Counted from the first letter of the stretch, positions 15,194-23,732 are shown. The stretch: DNA of 40,208 nt from Enterovibrio sp051650965 (GCA_051650965.1 JBOFRL010000038.1:1-40208), one strand, 5' to 3'. Notes: generated by a model from the letters alone, not told the origin. Numbers and translations are program-made.

Positions 15194-15934
15194 TTATGCC
15201 TCCTGCGGTTTTAACATTGCGATAACAAAATCTTGCGCTGAAGCGATTTTGCCTTGGTTCACAGCTGCGGCTGGATCAACGTGCTTTGGACACACTTCTG
15301 AGCAGTAACCAACAAAGGTACAGCCCCAAGCGCCATTCGCGCCATTGATCAGCTCCATACGCTCATTAGCGCCGTTATCGCGAGAATCTAGGTTGTAGCG
15401 ATGAGCAAGAGTCAGCGCAGCTGGACCAATAAACTCTGGGTTTAGGCCAAACTGTGGACATGCTGCGTAGCAAAGTCCGCAGTTGATGCAGCCGGCAAAT
15501 TGCTTGTAGCGCGCAAGTTGCTCTGGTGTTTGCTTGTTAGTGCCGTCTTCAGGCTTGCGATCATTACCGATGATGTAAGGCTTGATGGCTTCAAGTCGCT
15601 CAATAAATGGCGTCATATCAACGATCAAGTCTTTCTCGATTGGGAAGTTTGCCAGCGGCTCAATCGTTACGCCTTCTGGGTAGTCACGCAAAAACGCTTT
15701 ACAGGCAAGCTTTGGCACATTGTTAACCATGATGCCGCACGAGCCGCAAATCGCCATACGGCAAGACCAGCGATAAGACAAGTTTTTGTCAAGGTTGTCT
15801 TTGATGTAGCCAATCGCATCCAGCACTGACATGGTCTCATCGAAAGGCACGTTGAAGTGCTCGAGGTGAGGCGCATCGTCTTTGGTTGGGTCGTAGCGAA
15901 GAATGCTGACTTTTTGAGTTTTATTTTCCGACAT
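15194..15934 (-). CDS. frdB: Fumarate reductase iron-sulfur subunit
   Basis: FrdB passes electrons from menaquinol to FrdA through three clusters. The 246-residue protein shows the [2Fe-2S] ligands in SCRMAICGSCGIMVN with a later Cys in VPKLACKAF, then CINCGLCYAACP and CTFVGYCSEVCPKHVDP for the [4Fe-4S] and [3Fe-4S] clusters. The ATG overlaps the frdA stop codon by one base, so translation is coupled. Length and motifs match E. coli FrdB. Confidence 0.96.
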   Translation of the reverse strand: MSENKTQKVSILRYDPTKDDAPHLEHFNVPFDETMSVLDAIGYIKDNLDKNLSYRWSCRMAICGSCGIMVNNVPKLACKAFLRDYPEGVTIEPLANFPIEKDLIVDMTPFIERLEAIKPYIIGNDRKPEDGTNKQTPEQLARYKQFAGCINCGLCYAACPQFGLNPEFIGPAALTLAHRYNLDSRDNGANERMELINGANGAWGCTFVGYCSEVCPKHVDPAAAVNQGKIASAQDFVIAMLKPQEA

Positions 15935-17766
15935 TATGCCTGCTCCTTCTGTGCCGAATCTTGAGTAGTGTTTTGAGCCGCTTCACCTTTTGCTAATGCT
16001 TCAGCTTCATCGGCCGCTGCGCCATACAGACGAGCGCGTGGCTGTGATTTGGTGATTTTAACAGGGCTGTACTTGATGATAGGCGCACCTTGTGGATTGT
16101 AGAAAGCCAAAGAGTGCTTCAAAAAGTTCTCATCGTCACGTTCGGTACAACCTTCGTCAAGACGCTGATGCGCGCCGCGCGACTCTTTACGTTGCAGTGC
16201 TGAGTGTGCCATGGTTTCGGCAACATCGAGGCCGCTGCCAATTTCAAGAGCGTAGAGCAGGTCAGTGTTAAACACTTTGCCTTTGTCTTTGATTTTCACG
16301 CGCTTAAAGCGCTCTTTGAGCTCAGCAAGTTTGTCGATGGTCTCTTGCATAAGATCGGCGCTACGGTAAATACCACAGCCAGCTTCCATCGCTTGACCCA
16401 TTTCGGTGCGGATGTCGGCCCAGTTTTCGTCGCCTTCTTGTGCAAGAAGATCGTTGATGCGTTTTTCAACAGCTTTCACTTGCTCAGCGATTTGTGCGTC
16501 GTCCCAGCCTTTAAATGCTGCGGCGCGCTCAACGGCTTTTTCACCTGAAACACGGCCAAAAACAACAAGTTCGGCTAGTGAGTTTGAACCCAAGCGGTTT
16601 GCGCCATGCAGGCCGTTTGAAGAACACTCGCCAACGGCAAAAAGTCCGTTGATGCTAGTTTCAGTTTGTGCGTCAGTTTCAATGCCACCCATGGTGTAGT
16701 GTACGGCTGGGCGAATTGGGATCGGCTCTTTAGCTGGATCGACGTTAACGTAGGCTTTAGCCAGTTCGCAAATGAACGGCAGGCGCTCTTGCAGGTAAGC
16801 TTCGCCCAGATGGCGCAGATCAAGGTGTACCACGTCGCCAAGCGCATGCTTGATGGTGTTGCCTTTTTGCTGCTCATGCCAAAACGCTTGCGATACTTTA
16901 TCGCGCGGGCCAAGTTCCATGTATTTGTTTTTCGGCTGGCCAACAGGCGTTTCTGGTCCCATGCCGTAATCTTGCAGGTAGCGGTAGCCGTCTTTGTTGA
17001 CGATGATGCCGCCTTCGCCGCGACAACCTTCGGTCATCAAAATGCCGGTGCCTGGCAAGCATGTTGGGTGATATTGCACAAACTCCATGTCGCGCAGCGC
17101 AACGCCGTGACGATAGGCCATTGCCATGCCGTCGCCGGTCACGATGCCGCCGTTGGTGTTACAGTTGTACACACGACCCGCGCCGCCAGTGGCTAGCACA
17201 ACAGATTTGGCTTTGATGCAAACAAGCTCGCCTTCTGCCATGTGAATGGCGACAACACCTTGTACTTGCTGATCAACAACTAGCAGATCAACCACATAGT
17301 ACTCATCAAGGCGTTCAATTTGTGGGTATTTTAGTGAAGTTTGGAACAGCGTATGCAGCATGTGGAAGCCGGTTTTATCCGCAGCAAACCATGTGCGCTC
17401 AACTTTCATGCCACCGAATGGACGAACGTTGACGTCGCCGTTTTCTTTGCGGCTCCATGGGCAACCCCATAGCTCAAGCTGCGTCATTTCACGTGGTGAA
17501 TTCTCAACGAAATATTCGACCACATCTTGTTCACACAGCCAATCGCCGCCGCCAACAGTGTCATCAAAATGCTTATCAAGACTGTCTTCCTCTTTGGTCA
17601 CCGCTGCAGAGCCGCCTTCGGCTGCGACAGTGTGTGAACGCATAGGATAAACTTTTGAAATAAGAGTGATCTTTAGCTCAGGGTTGGCTTCTGTTGCTGC
17701 AATGGCAGCGCGAAGGCCTGCGCCTCCAGCACCAACAATTGCAATGTCTGTGGTAATGGTTTTCAC
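15934..17766 (-). CDS. frdA: Fumarate reductase flavoprotein subunit
   Basis: FrdA reduces fumarate to succinate as the last step of anaerobic respiration. The protein is 610 residues. It has the FAD dinucleotide fold IAIVGAGGAGLRAAI at the N-terminus, the covalent-flavin His in YPMRSHTVAAEGG, MEFVQYHPTCLPGTGILMTEGCRGEGG in the active-site region, AVHYTMGGIETD, and GLFAVGECSSNGLHGANRLGSNSL. The start is GTG at 17766 because GGAG lies 7 bases upstream; a reading frame from 17802 would start at TTG without support. The C-terminal tail (about the last 30 residues) is Ala/Glu/Gln-rich. It leads frdABCD and is divergent from epmA, as in E. coli. Confidence 0.96.
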   Translation of the reverse strand: MKTITTDIAIVGAGGAGLRAAIAATEANPELKITLISKVYPMRSHTVAAEGGSAAVTKEEDSLDKHFDDTVGGGDWLCEQDVVEYFVENSPREMTQLELWGCPWSRKENGDVNVRPFGGMKVERTWFAADKTGFHMLHTLFQTSLKYPQIERLDEYYVVDLLVVDQQVQGVVAIHMAEGELVCIKAKSVVLATGGAGRVYNCNTNGGIVTGDGMAMAYRHGVALRDMEFVQYHPTCLPGTGILMTEGCRGEGGIIVNKDGYRYLQDYGMGPETPVGQPKNKYMELGPRDKVSQAFWHEQQKGNTIKHALGDVVHLDLRHLGEAYLQERLPFICELAKAYVNVDPAKEPIPIRPAVHYTMGGIETDAQTETSINGLFAVGECSSNGLHGANRLGSNSLAELVVFGRVSGEKAVERAAAFKGWDDAQIAEQVKAVEKRINDLLAQEGDENWADIRTEMGQAMEAGCGIYRSADLMQETIDKLAELKERFKRVKIKDKGKVFNTDLLYALEIGSGLDVAETMAHSALQRKESRGAHQRLDEGCTERDDENFLKHSLAFYNPQGAPIIKYSPVKITKSQPRARLYGAAADEAEALAKGEAAQNTTQDSAQKEQA

Positions 17767-17797
17767 AGTTATTCTCCAATAAGGATGTATAAAAGGA

Positions 17798-17810
17798 CAC
17801 AAATTTTGTG
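17798..17810. promoter_or_regulatory. Palindrome in the frdA leader
   Basis: CACAAATTTTGTG is a perfect odd-centred palindrome 31 bases upstream of the frdA GTG. It may be an operator or an RNA hairpin near the frdA start. Its identity is unknown. Confidence 0.3.
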
Positions 17811-17840
17811 GTTATATTAAATGACTTATGCGAAGAAGGT

Positions 17841-17855
17841 TTGATTTAAATTGAT
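17841..17855. promoter_or_regulatory. Possible FNR site upstream of frdA
   Basis: TTGATTTAAATTGAT has one intact FNR half-site (TTGAT) and a degenerate second half against TTGAT-N4-ATCAA. FNR activation of frd is established in E. coli, and the position 75 bases upstream of the start fits. The match is incomplete. Confidence 0.3.
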
Positions 17856-17900
17856 GTTTGTTGCTAAAGGAGTGAAAATGTTGCGCTAATTTTTAAAAAA

Positions 17901-17916
17901 CGTGACGAGTGTCACG
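17901..17916. promoter_or_regulatory. CRP-like palindrome between frdA and epmA
   Basis: CGTGACGAGTGTCACG is a perfect palindrome that fits TGTGA-N6-TCACA at 8 of 10 positions. It lies in the frdA/epmA divergent spacer, 26 bases before epmA. A CRP/FNR-superfamily regulator is the most likely ligand. Confidence 0.5.
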
Positions 17917-17942
17917 AAAAACGATCAAAAAAGGTATGATCC

Positions 17943-18926
17943 ATGGTAGGTAACAATGAGTTAGCGTGGCGGCCATCAGCTGACATGGCGACCTTAAAAT
18001 CTCGCGCACAACTTCTTGGACAAATCCGCCTTTTTTTTGCTAAACGCGATGTGCTTGAGGTTGAAACTCCTGTGCTAAGTCAGGCCACCGTGACCGACTT
18101 GCATCTGCACACGTTCCAAACCCATTTTGTTGGACCAGGCTTTGCCGCTGGTTTGCCACTGTTTTTGATGACAAGCCCTGAATTTCACATGAAACGCTTG
18201 CTAGCCGCCGGAAGTGGCTCGATTTTTCAAATCAGTAAAGTTTTTCGCAATGAAGAAGCTGGCCGCTATCACAACCCAGAATTCACTATGCTCGAGTGGT
18301 ATCGCACTGATTTTGACCATCACCAGCTAATGGATGAGATGGAGCAGCTATTGCAGCAAATTTTGTCTGTAACTCATTGTGAGCGCGAAACTTATCAGAA
18401 TGCTTTTGCAAAAGTTTTGGGGGTTTGCCCGCTAGAGGCATCACTCTCGCAGCTAAAAGAGGCGGCGAAGGCGTGTGGCTACGAGGCGCTTGCGCAAGAG
18501 CTTGATGATCGCGACAGTTTGCTGCAGTTGCTGTTTAGCGAGCAGGTTGAGCCGCGCATTGGGCAAAACGTTCCGGTGATGGTGCATGATTTTCCTGCGT
18601 CACAAGCGGCGCTGGCCAAAATAAACCCTGCCGACCGGCGTGTTGCGGCGCGTTTTGAGGTCTATTTTAAGGGTATTGAGCTTGCCAACGGTTTTTATGA
18701 GCTTGATGACGCGGCTGAGCAGCTCGCGCGTTTTGAGCAAGATAACGCCAAGCGCGCGCAGCAAAATCTTGCGCCGCAGCCAATCGATCATCATCTGCTT
18801 GCCGCTTTGCAGCACGGGTTACCAAAATGCGCGGGCGTTGCGGTAGGTGTCGATAGGCTCGTTATGCTTGCGCTTAACAAAAGCCATATCGACGAAGTGA
18901 TTGCCTTTCCTGTAGGGCGCGCTTAA
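17943..18926 (+). CDS. epmA: Elongation factor P beta-lysine ligase
   Basis: EpmA attaches (R)-beta-lysine to a conserved Lys of EF-P, which helps ribosomes through polyproline stretches. The 327-residue protein is a class II lysyl-tRNA-synthetase core without the anticodon domain. Motif 2 appears as ISKVFRNEEAGRYHNPEFTMLEWYR and motif 3 as GVAVGVDRLVMLAL near the C-terminus. FYELDDAAEQLARF is also typical. The gene is divergent from frdA as in E. coli. A demand for EF-P is visible in this window, because amiB encodes a long polyproline run. The stop codon sits inside a 16-base palindrome (18917-18932). Confidence 0.94.
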   Translation: MVGNNELAWRPSADMATLKSRAQLLGQIRLFFAKRDVLEVETPVLSQATVTDLHLHTFQTHFVGPGFAAGLPLFLMTSPEFHMKRLLAAGSGSIFQISKVFRNEEAGRYHNPEFTMLEWYRTDFDHHQLMDEMEQLLQQILSVTHCERETYQNAFAKVLGVCPLEASLSQLKEAAKACGYEALAQELDDRDSLLQLLFSEQVEPRIGQNVPVMVHDFPASQAALAKINPADRRVAARFEVYFKGIELANGFYELDDAAEQLARFEQDNAKRAQQNLAPQPIDHHLLAALQHGLPKCAGVAVGVDRLVMLALNKSHIDEVIAFPVGRA

Positions 18927-18982
18927 GCGCGCTCTTAAGACTGGCAGCAGCGGCGAGCCTGCTAACGAGATGATGCGACTCG

Positions 18983-20272
18983 TTATTTGTGCTTCTTGCC
19001 GTTGCCAGCTTTACCGTGACGGTGACCTTTGGCGGCTAGCTGCTTGGCTTGAGCTGGCTGCGCTTGCGATTCACTTTTTTGCTCCGCCGTTGGCTCAACA
19101 ACCTCAGCCGCCGCTTCTGCTGGCATCTCGCAAGCTGTTGCAACTGCTTCTGCTGCAGGACGCTCTTGCTCAACTGGCTCGGCTTTAGTCTCTGCATGCG
19201 CAGTTTTTGCTTCTGCTTGACAATCGTCCTGCGCGCTTTCTACATGGCTGCAGCATGATGGCGTTGCCGCGATTTCTTCAGCTGGCTCTGCTGCAGCTTT
19301 TTCTGCTGTTGCTGGTGCAATTTTCTCTGCAGATTGCGCCGCGCTCTGGCAGCATGCTGGTGACTCTTGCGTTTCTACAACAGCGCAGCAGGCTTGAGGC
19401 TGCTTTTCGCCTTGTGATACAGCTGCGTACGCTTTACCCATGCGCGTTACCGCTCCAAGCGTTACGGCACTGTCAAAGGTTACCGCGTCTTTTGCAAACA
19501 GGTTGATCACTGTTGAGCCAAGCTGGAAGCGTCCCATTTCATCGCCTTTTTTGAAGCGGATTGCGCTGGCGCCGTCGGCTGGGTAGTCAGTGCGATAAAT
19601 GCTTGCGCCAGAAGGCGGAGTCACAGTGCCGGCCCACGTGGTTTCGATGCTGCCAACGATCGTCGCACCCACCAAAATTTGCGCTAAAGGTCCGGTTGGC
19701 GTGTCAAAAATACACACGACGCGCTCATTGCGTGCAAAGAGGTTTGGCACGTTTTGCGCGGTGCGTTGGTTGACGGAAAATAGCTCGCCCGGAATGTAAA
19801 TCATTTGGCGCAGCGTTGCGTCACATGGCATGTGCACGCGGTGGTAGTCGCTTGGCGCAAGGTAGATGGTGCAAAATTGACCGTCGTTAAACTCTGCAGC
19901 AAGCGCCGCGTCGCCACCAAGTAGCTCAACCGCTTCAAATGTTTGGCCTTTCGCTTGGATCAAATTGCCGGCTTGGATCTGGCCAAATTGGCTCACGCTG
20001 CCGTCAACGGGGAAACAAAAAGTTTTGCTATCAGCGACGATTGGGCGTGCGCCGTCTTTTAATTCGCGAGTAAAAAACTCGTTAAAAGTGGTGAAGTGGC
20101 TTGGATCGCTGTGTTTAGCTTCGTTCATGTCTATCTTGTATTGATAGATGAAACCTTTGATCAAACCTTGAGTGACAAACCCTGCCTTTGCGCCAGCTAA
20201 TTTGCCGATCAAACGGGTCAGTAGACGCTTAGGCATGCAATATTGAAGACCAATCTTTAAGTTATCAGACAT
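18983..20272 (-). CDS. psd: Phosphatidylserine decarboxylase with unusual Cys-rich C-terminal tail
   Basis: Psd makes phosphatidylethanolamine at the inner membrane. The catalytic part, residues 1 to about 285, has D90 in FPVDGS, H147 in YHRVHMP, and the self-cleavage site LGST at 251-254, cut between G252 and S253 to form the pyruvoyl group. This matches the E. coli Asp-His-Ser triad. Bacterial Psd of this class is normally about 280-320 residues; this one is 429. Residues from about 285 to 429 are Ala/Glu/Gln-rich with three Cys-Cys pairs (295-296, 307-308, 340-341), single C351 and C381, and a basic GHRHGKAGNGKKHK end. After cleavage the tail would remain on the small alpha subunit. It lies upstream of no partner and is convergent with epmA. 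Confidence 0.92.
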   Translation of the reverse strand: MSDNLKIGLQYCMPKRLLTRLIGKLAGAKAGFVTQGLIKGFIYQYKIDMNEAKHSDPSHFTTFNEFFTRELKDGARPIVADSKTFCFPVDGSVSQFGQIQAGNLIQAKGQTFEAVELLGGDAALAAEFNDGQFCTIYLAPSDYHRVHMPCDATLRQMIYIPGELFSVNQRTAQNVPNLFARNERVVCIFDTPTGPLAQILVGATIVGSIETTWAGTVTPPSGASIYRTDYPADGASAIRFKKGDEMGRFQLGSTVINLFAKDAVTFDSAVTLGAVTRMGKAYAAVSQGEKQPQACCAVVETQESPACCQSAAQSAEKIAPATAEKAAAEPAEEIAATPSCCSHVESAQDDCQAEAKTAHAETKAEPVEQERPAAEAVATACEMPAEAAAEVVEPTAEQKSESQAQPAQAKQLAAKGHRHGKAGNGKKHK

Positions 20273-20316
20273 AGATTTTTCCTATCATTTGTTTAAAGGG
20301 GCAAAATAATTTCTCG

Positions 20317-21363
20317 TTAACTGTTTTTGTCTTTTGCAAAATGACGACTTGCTTTCATTTCGTGCATGCTTGCCACTATCTTGTGATAGCTAGCGAAGCG
20401 CTGCGGGCTAATCTTTCCTTGTACAACAGCCTCTTGAAGTAGACATCCAGGATCGTTTAAGTGCTTACAGTCACGAAATTTACAGCCTCCCAAAAAGGGA
20501 TGAAACTCCAGAAATCCTTGGGAAATCGCTCCCAAATCTAAGTCCCACAAGCCAAATTCGCGCACGCCAGGGCTGTCGATAAGACGGCCTTGATTTGCAA
20601 AGTGATACAGTTTTGCGGTAGTGGTGGTGTGTTGGCCAAGTCCTGAAATTTGCGATACTTCTTGTGTGTGCGCGCAAGCTTTTGGCAATAGCGCATTCAC
20701 AAGACTTGATTTGCCAACGCCGGACTGACCAACAAAGATGCTCGTAACATTGGCAAGTTTTTGTTCTAGTTGACTTAAGCCTTCGCCGGTCAGCTGGCTG
20801 ACAAGCAAAACTTGATAGCCAATTTGGGCGTAAAGAGCCGCAGTCTGATCAACTTCTTGGCGCTGCGCAGCATCAAGAAGATCGATTTTGTTGATAACGA
20901 TCAGCGGGGTAAATTTGGCCTGCTCGCAGGCAATCAAATAGCGATCGATAATATTGGTCGACAGCTCAGGCAAAATGGCGGCGACAATGACGACGAGGTC
21001 AATGTTGGCCGCGATAGGTTTGACGCCATCATAGTAGTCGGGGCGCGTTAGCATCGAACGGCGCTCATGCACGCCTTCCACAACGCCTGCGATCCCTTGT
21101 AACACTTCAGAGCCTGGCCGCCAGCTCACGCGATCGCCTGTCACAAGGCTTTCGATGGAGCGGCGCAAATTGCAGCGATATACAATCTGCGTTTCGCAAT
21201 CTTCGATGTCGGCATGCTGACCAAAACGGCTGATCACAACGCCCTCTTTGGCGGGAAGCAGCAATGACTCATCCCACTCAAGCTGAGGTTTTTTCAGGCG
21301 TTTGTCATGATTGGTGCGGATACGCCGCTGCTGACCTTGGGTTAATTTATTTTTCTTTGTCAC
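20317..21363 (-). CDS. rsgA: Ribosome small-subunit maturation GTPase RsgA
   Basis: RsgA is a circularly permuted GTPase that checks late 30S assembly. The 348-residue protein has an N-terminal basic segment and OB-fold, then G4 (VINKIDLL) before G1 (VGQSGVGKSSLVNALL) and G3 (DSPGVREFGL), which is the permuted order. The C-terminal zinc finger is C-x5-C-x-H-x5-C in GGCKFRDCKHLNDPGC. It is 44 bases upstream of psd on the same strand and divergent from orn, as in E. coli. Confidence 0.95.
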   Translation of the reverse strand: MTKKNKLTQGQQRRIRTNHDKRLKKPQLEWDESLLLPAKEGVVISRFGQHADIEDCETQIVYRCNLRRSIESLVTGDRVSWRPGSEVLQGIAGVVEGVHERRSMLTRPDYYDGVKPIAANIDLVVIVAAILPELSTNIIDRYLIACEQAKFTPLIVINKIDLLDAAQRQEVDQTAALYAQIGYQVLLVSQLTGEGLSQLEQKLANVTSIFVGQSGVGKSSLVNALLPKACAHTQEVSQISGLGQHTTTTAKLYHFANQGRLIDSPGVREFGLWDLDLGAISQGFLEFHPFLGGCKFRDCKHLNDPGCLLQEAVVQGKISPQRFASYHKIVASMHEMKASRHFAKDKNS

Positions 21364-21438
21364 AAAATATCGCTGTTGGTTTTGCTTTTAATTAGACGAA
21401 GTTATCATACTTGTTTACTTTGCAAATAGATAACTTGT

Positions 21439-21984
21439 ATGAGCTTTAATGAAAAAAATTTGATCTGGGTGGATCTGGAGATGACGGGGCTTGATCCCGA
21501 GCGCCATAAGATCATTGAAATTGCTACAGTTGTGACCGATTCTCAGCTCAATGTACTCGCGCAAGGGCCGGTTTTAGCCGTTTGGCAGCCGCAAAGTGAA
21601 CTTGATCTAATGGACGAGTGGTGTGTGACGACGCACACGAAAAGCGGTCTGGTGCAGCGCGTGCAGCAAAGCTCGCTTACCGAGCAAGAAGCTATGCAGC
21701 AGACGCTTGATTTTCTTGCTAAATGGGTGCCAGCTGGTGAGTCGCCAATGTGCGGCAATTCAATTGGCCAAGATCGCCGCTTTTTGGTGCGCCACATGCC
21801 AGAGCTTGAGGCCTTTTTCCACTATCGCAATGTGGATGTGAGCACAATCAAGGAGTTGGTGCGCCGCTGGCAGCCAGAACTGTTGCAAAAACTTAGCAAA
21901 AAAGGCTCGCATCAAGCGCTCGACGATATCCTCGAGTCGATTGAAGAGCTGCGCTTTTATCGGCAACAGATTTTTACCATCTAA
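21439..21984 (+). CDS. orn: Oligoribonuclease
   Basis: Orn degrades very short RNAs (nanoRNAs and pGpG). The 181-residue protein is a DEDDh 3'-5' exonuclease. D and E are in LIWVDLEMTGLDPERH, the third Asp in GNSIGQDRRFL, and His/Asp in SHQALDDILESI. It is full length and divergent from rsgA with a 75-base spacer. An AT-rich 11-bp inverted repeat (22002-22012 with 22027-22037) follows the stop codon. Confidence 0.96.
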   Translation: MSFNEKNLIWVDLEMTGLDPERHKIIEIATVVTDSQLNVLAQGPVLAVWQPQSELDLMDEWCVTTHTKSGLVQRVQQSSLTEQEAMQQTLDFLAKWVPAGESPMCGNSIGQDRRFLVRHMPELEAFFHYRNVDVSTIKELVRRWQPELLQKLSKKGSHQALDDILESIEELRFYRQQIFTI

Positions 21985-22224
21985 AAATTGTTAGCGAAAA
22001 AAAGATAAATCAAGGTATTGCATCCATGATTTATCTTCGTATAATCACGATCCCTGATCAAAAGGCTCCAAATTAACTCATTGATCTGATGCTGTGAGTT
22101 AGCGATGGCCGCAAAATTTAGTTACCCTCTTGGTGCACATTTCTGTTACTAACAGACAAAAAATCAGAGTAACGTTTTGATCTCTCACGCTATAAATAAC
22201 GCTGGCAATAAAATTATCACACAG

Positions 22225-22233
22225 TTATCCACA
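22225..22233 (+). promoter_or_regulatory. Perfect DnaA box
   Basis: TTATCCACA is identical to the strong E. coli R1-type box. With the opposed box at 22244-22252 it forms an inverted pair with 12-base arms and one mismatch (AGTTATCCACAG against CTGTGAATAACT). Confidence 0.7.
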
Positions 22234-22243
22234 GCAAAAAAAC

Positions 22244-22252
22244 TGTGAATAA
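22244..22252 (-). promoter_or_regulatory. DnaA box on the minus strand
   Basis: The minus strand reads TTATTCACA, which fits the TTATNCACA consensus. It is 10 bases from the perfect box at 22225-22233 in the opposite orientation. Confidence 0.6.
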
Positions 22253-22514
22253 CTTGTTTATATCTTCTGCTGTTTATAAAAAATGATTTTGCTGGCGATG
22301 ATGAATTTCATTAATTTGCTATTCGTTACTTCTTTTTTTATTGATTTTAAAAGAATTTTTCTAAGCGCCTCAAATAAAAAAATTGATGGCTTCACGAAGC
22401 CGCGGCAATTAATTTTTTAATTGCTTGTTAGTAAGTTTGTGTGAAAAAAAGTTTTCCACAGCTTAATTTCGCGCAGCTGTTTTTTGCCTTTTCCCGCCTC
22501 GACATTTATTTTAC

Positions 22515-23651
22515 TCACGCATCCCGCGGTAGCCCTTTCTCTATGCTACGGATCAGTCTTTGCTGCGCAGTGCAACTATGTTGATTTGACACACTTTTTG
22601 TTTTGAGTTCTTCGATTGCCCAAATGATGTGCTCATCTAACAGTGCAGATTGGCCCAGTTTTTTGCCAAGCTCTGCAATCGTCAGTTCACAAAAAGGAGC
22701 GTTGCCGAGCGCGACAATAATGTTGCGCTGCCACTTAACAAAACCGATGCGGCGAATTGGCGAGCCTTCCGTTTGCGCAAGAAACGTTTGCTCATCCCAA
22801 TTTAAAAGAGTCAGCAGCGGCGTCTGCAGCAGCGCGGGGCGCACGGCGAAATCTTTTTCGCAGGTAAGCGGCGCGGCGCGATTGAACGGGCAGATGAGCT
22901 GGCAGTCGTCGCAGCCATAAATGCGGTTGCCGATGGCGCGTCGCAGCTCAACTGGAATGGCGCCGTCGTGCTCGATGGTGAGGTAAGAGATGCAGCGGCG
23001 CGCATCGACGATAAAGTCGTCCACAATGGCGCCGGTTGGGCAGCTTGTTTTGCAGGCAACGCAGCGTCCGCACTGATTTTCTTTTGCAGGATCAACCGGT
23101 AGCGGAAGATCAATCAGCAGCTCGCCGATAAAAAACCACGATCCTACTCCTTCATCAAGCAGCAAAGAATGCTTGCCGACCCAGCCAAGTCCCGCATTTT
23201 GCGCTAAAGGCCGCTCAAGAATGGGCGCTGAATCGACAAAAGGACGGTAGTTTGCCGTGCTAACTGCGTTTACAATCTTTTCGCCCAGTTTTTTTAGGCG
23301 CTGTCGCAACACTTTGTGATAATCGCGGCCTAAGGCGTAACGACTAATGTAGGCAAGCTCAGGCTGCTTGAGATTCTTGGCGAATTGCGCATTGGGTGGG
23401 AGATAATTCATCCTAGCGCTGATCACACGCATCGCGCCAGGTTGAAGCTCTGCGGGGCGCGCCCGTAGCATGCCGTAACGCTCCATCCATCCCATTTGAC
23501 CATGATAATTGGCATCCAGCCATGCTTGTAGGCGCGGCTCATGCTCAGTGAGATCAAGCTGTGCTATACCTATGTGTTCAAAACCCAACTCTTGCCCCCA
23601 CAGTTTTATAGCCGCAGCGAGCGCAGGTAGATCTATTTTTAAGTTGGTCAT
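22515..23651 (-). CDS. queG: Epoxyqueuosine reductase
   Basis: QueG performs the last step of queuosine synthesis, reducing epoxyqueuosine in tRNA with cobalamin and two [4Fe-4S] clusters. The 378-residue protein has FVDSAPILERPLAQNAGLGWVGKHSLLL (cobalamin-side active region), then the ferredoxin motifs CGRCVACKTSCPTGAI and CGCDDCQLICPFN-type (CDDCQLICP), and a HEAT-like C-terminus. The ATG at 23651 is chosen; an in-frame TTG four codons upstream has no better ribosome site. In E. coli nnr follows queG; here nnr is absent, and queG is divergent from tsaE. Confidence 0.94.
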   Translation of the reverse strand: MTNLKIDLPALAAAIKLWGQELGFEHIGIAQLDLTEHEPRLQAWLDANYHGQMGWMERYGMLRARPAELQPGAMRVISARMNYLPPNAQFAKNLKQPELAYISRYALGRDYHKVLRQRLKKLGEKIVNAVSTANYRPFVDSAPILERPLAQNAGLGWVGKHSLLLDEGVGSWFFIGELLIDLPLPVDPAKENQCGRCVACKTSCPTGAIVDDFIVDARRCISYLTIEHDGAIPVELRRAIGNRIYGCDDCQLICPFNRAAPLTCEKDFAVRPALLQTPLLTLLNWDEQTFLAQTEGSPIRRIGFVKWQRNIIVALGNAPFCELTIAELGKKLGQSALLDEHIIWAIEELKTKSVSNQHSCTAQQRLIRSIEKGLPRDA

Positions 23652-23732
23652 GGCTGTTCGCAAGTTTTAAGTAGATTAAACAATAGGTTATGATATTTGT
23701 GGAGCGCTAACTAAAATAACAAAGTGAAAATA

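Larger units (their letters stand above)
21985..22514. other. 530-base AT-rich spacer with DnaA boxes; candidate origin or DnaA-binding locus
   Basis: No gene is evident. The first third has an 11-bp perfect inverted repeat (22002-22037), four GATC sites (22049, 22056, 22083, 22179) and a 15-base palindrome at 22142-22156. The middle has a perfect DnaA box TTATCCACA (22225-22233) and an opposed TTATTCACA (22244-22252). AT-rich tracts follow (22260-22440), then two 8/9 boxes at 22440-22448 and 22452-22460. In E. coli this gap holds glycine tRNA genes. Gene orientation changes here: 14 of 21 genes to the left run minus and 10 of 14 to the right run plus, as expected around an origin. This is inference, because gammaproteobacterial oriC is usually near mnmG. 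Confidence 0.45.

Noticed and set aside
22381..22430. Two small hairpins considered as terminators of queG
   Set aside because: The GGCTTC/GAAGCC and CAATTAA/TTAATTG stems are short, lie about 85-120 bases past the queG stop, and lack a proper T-tract on the queG strand. They are noted only as part of the AT-rich spacer.
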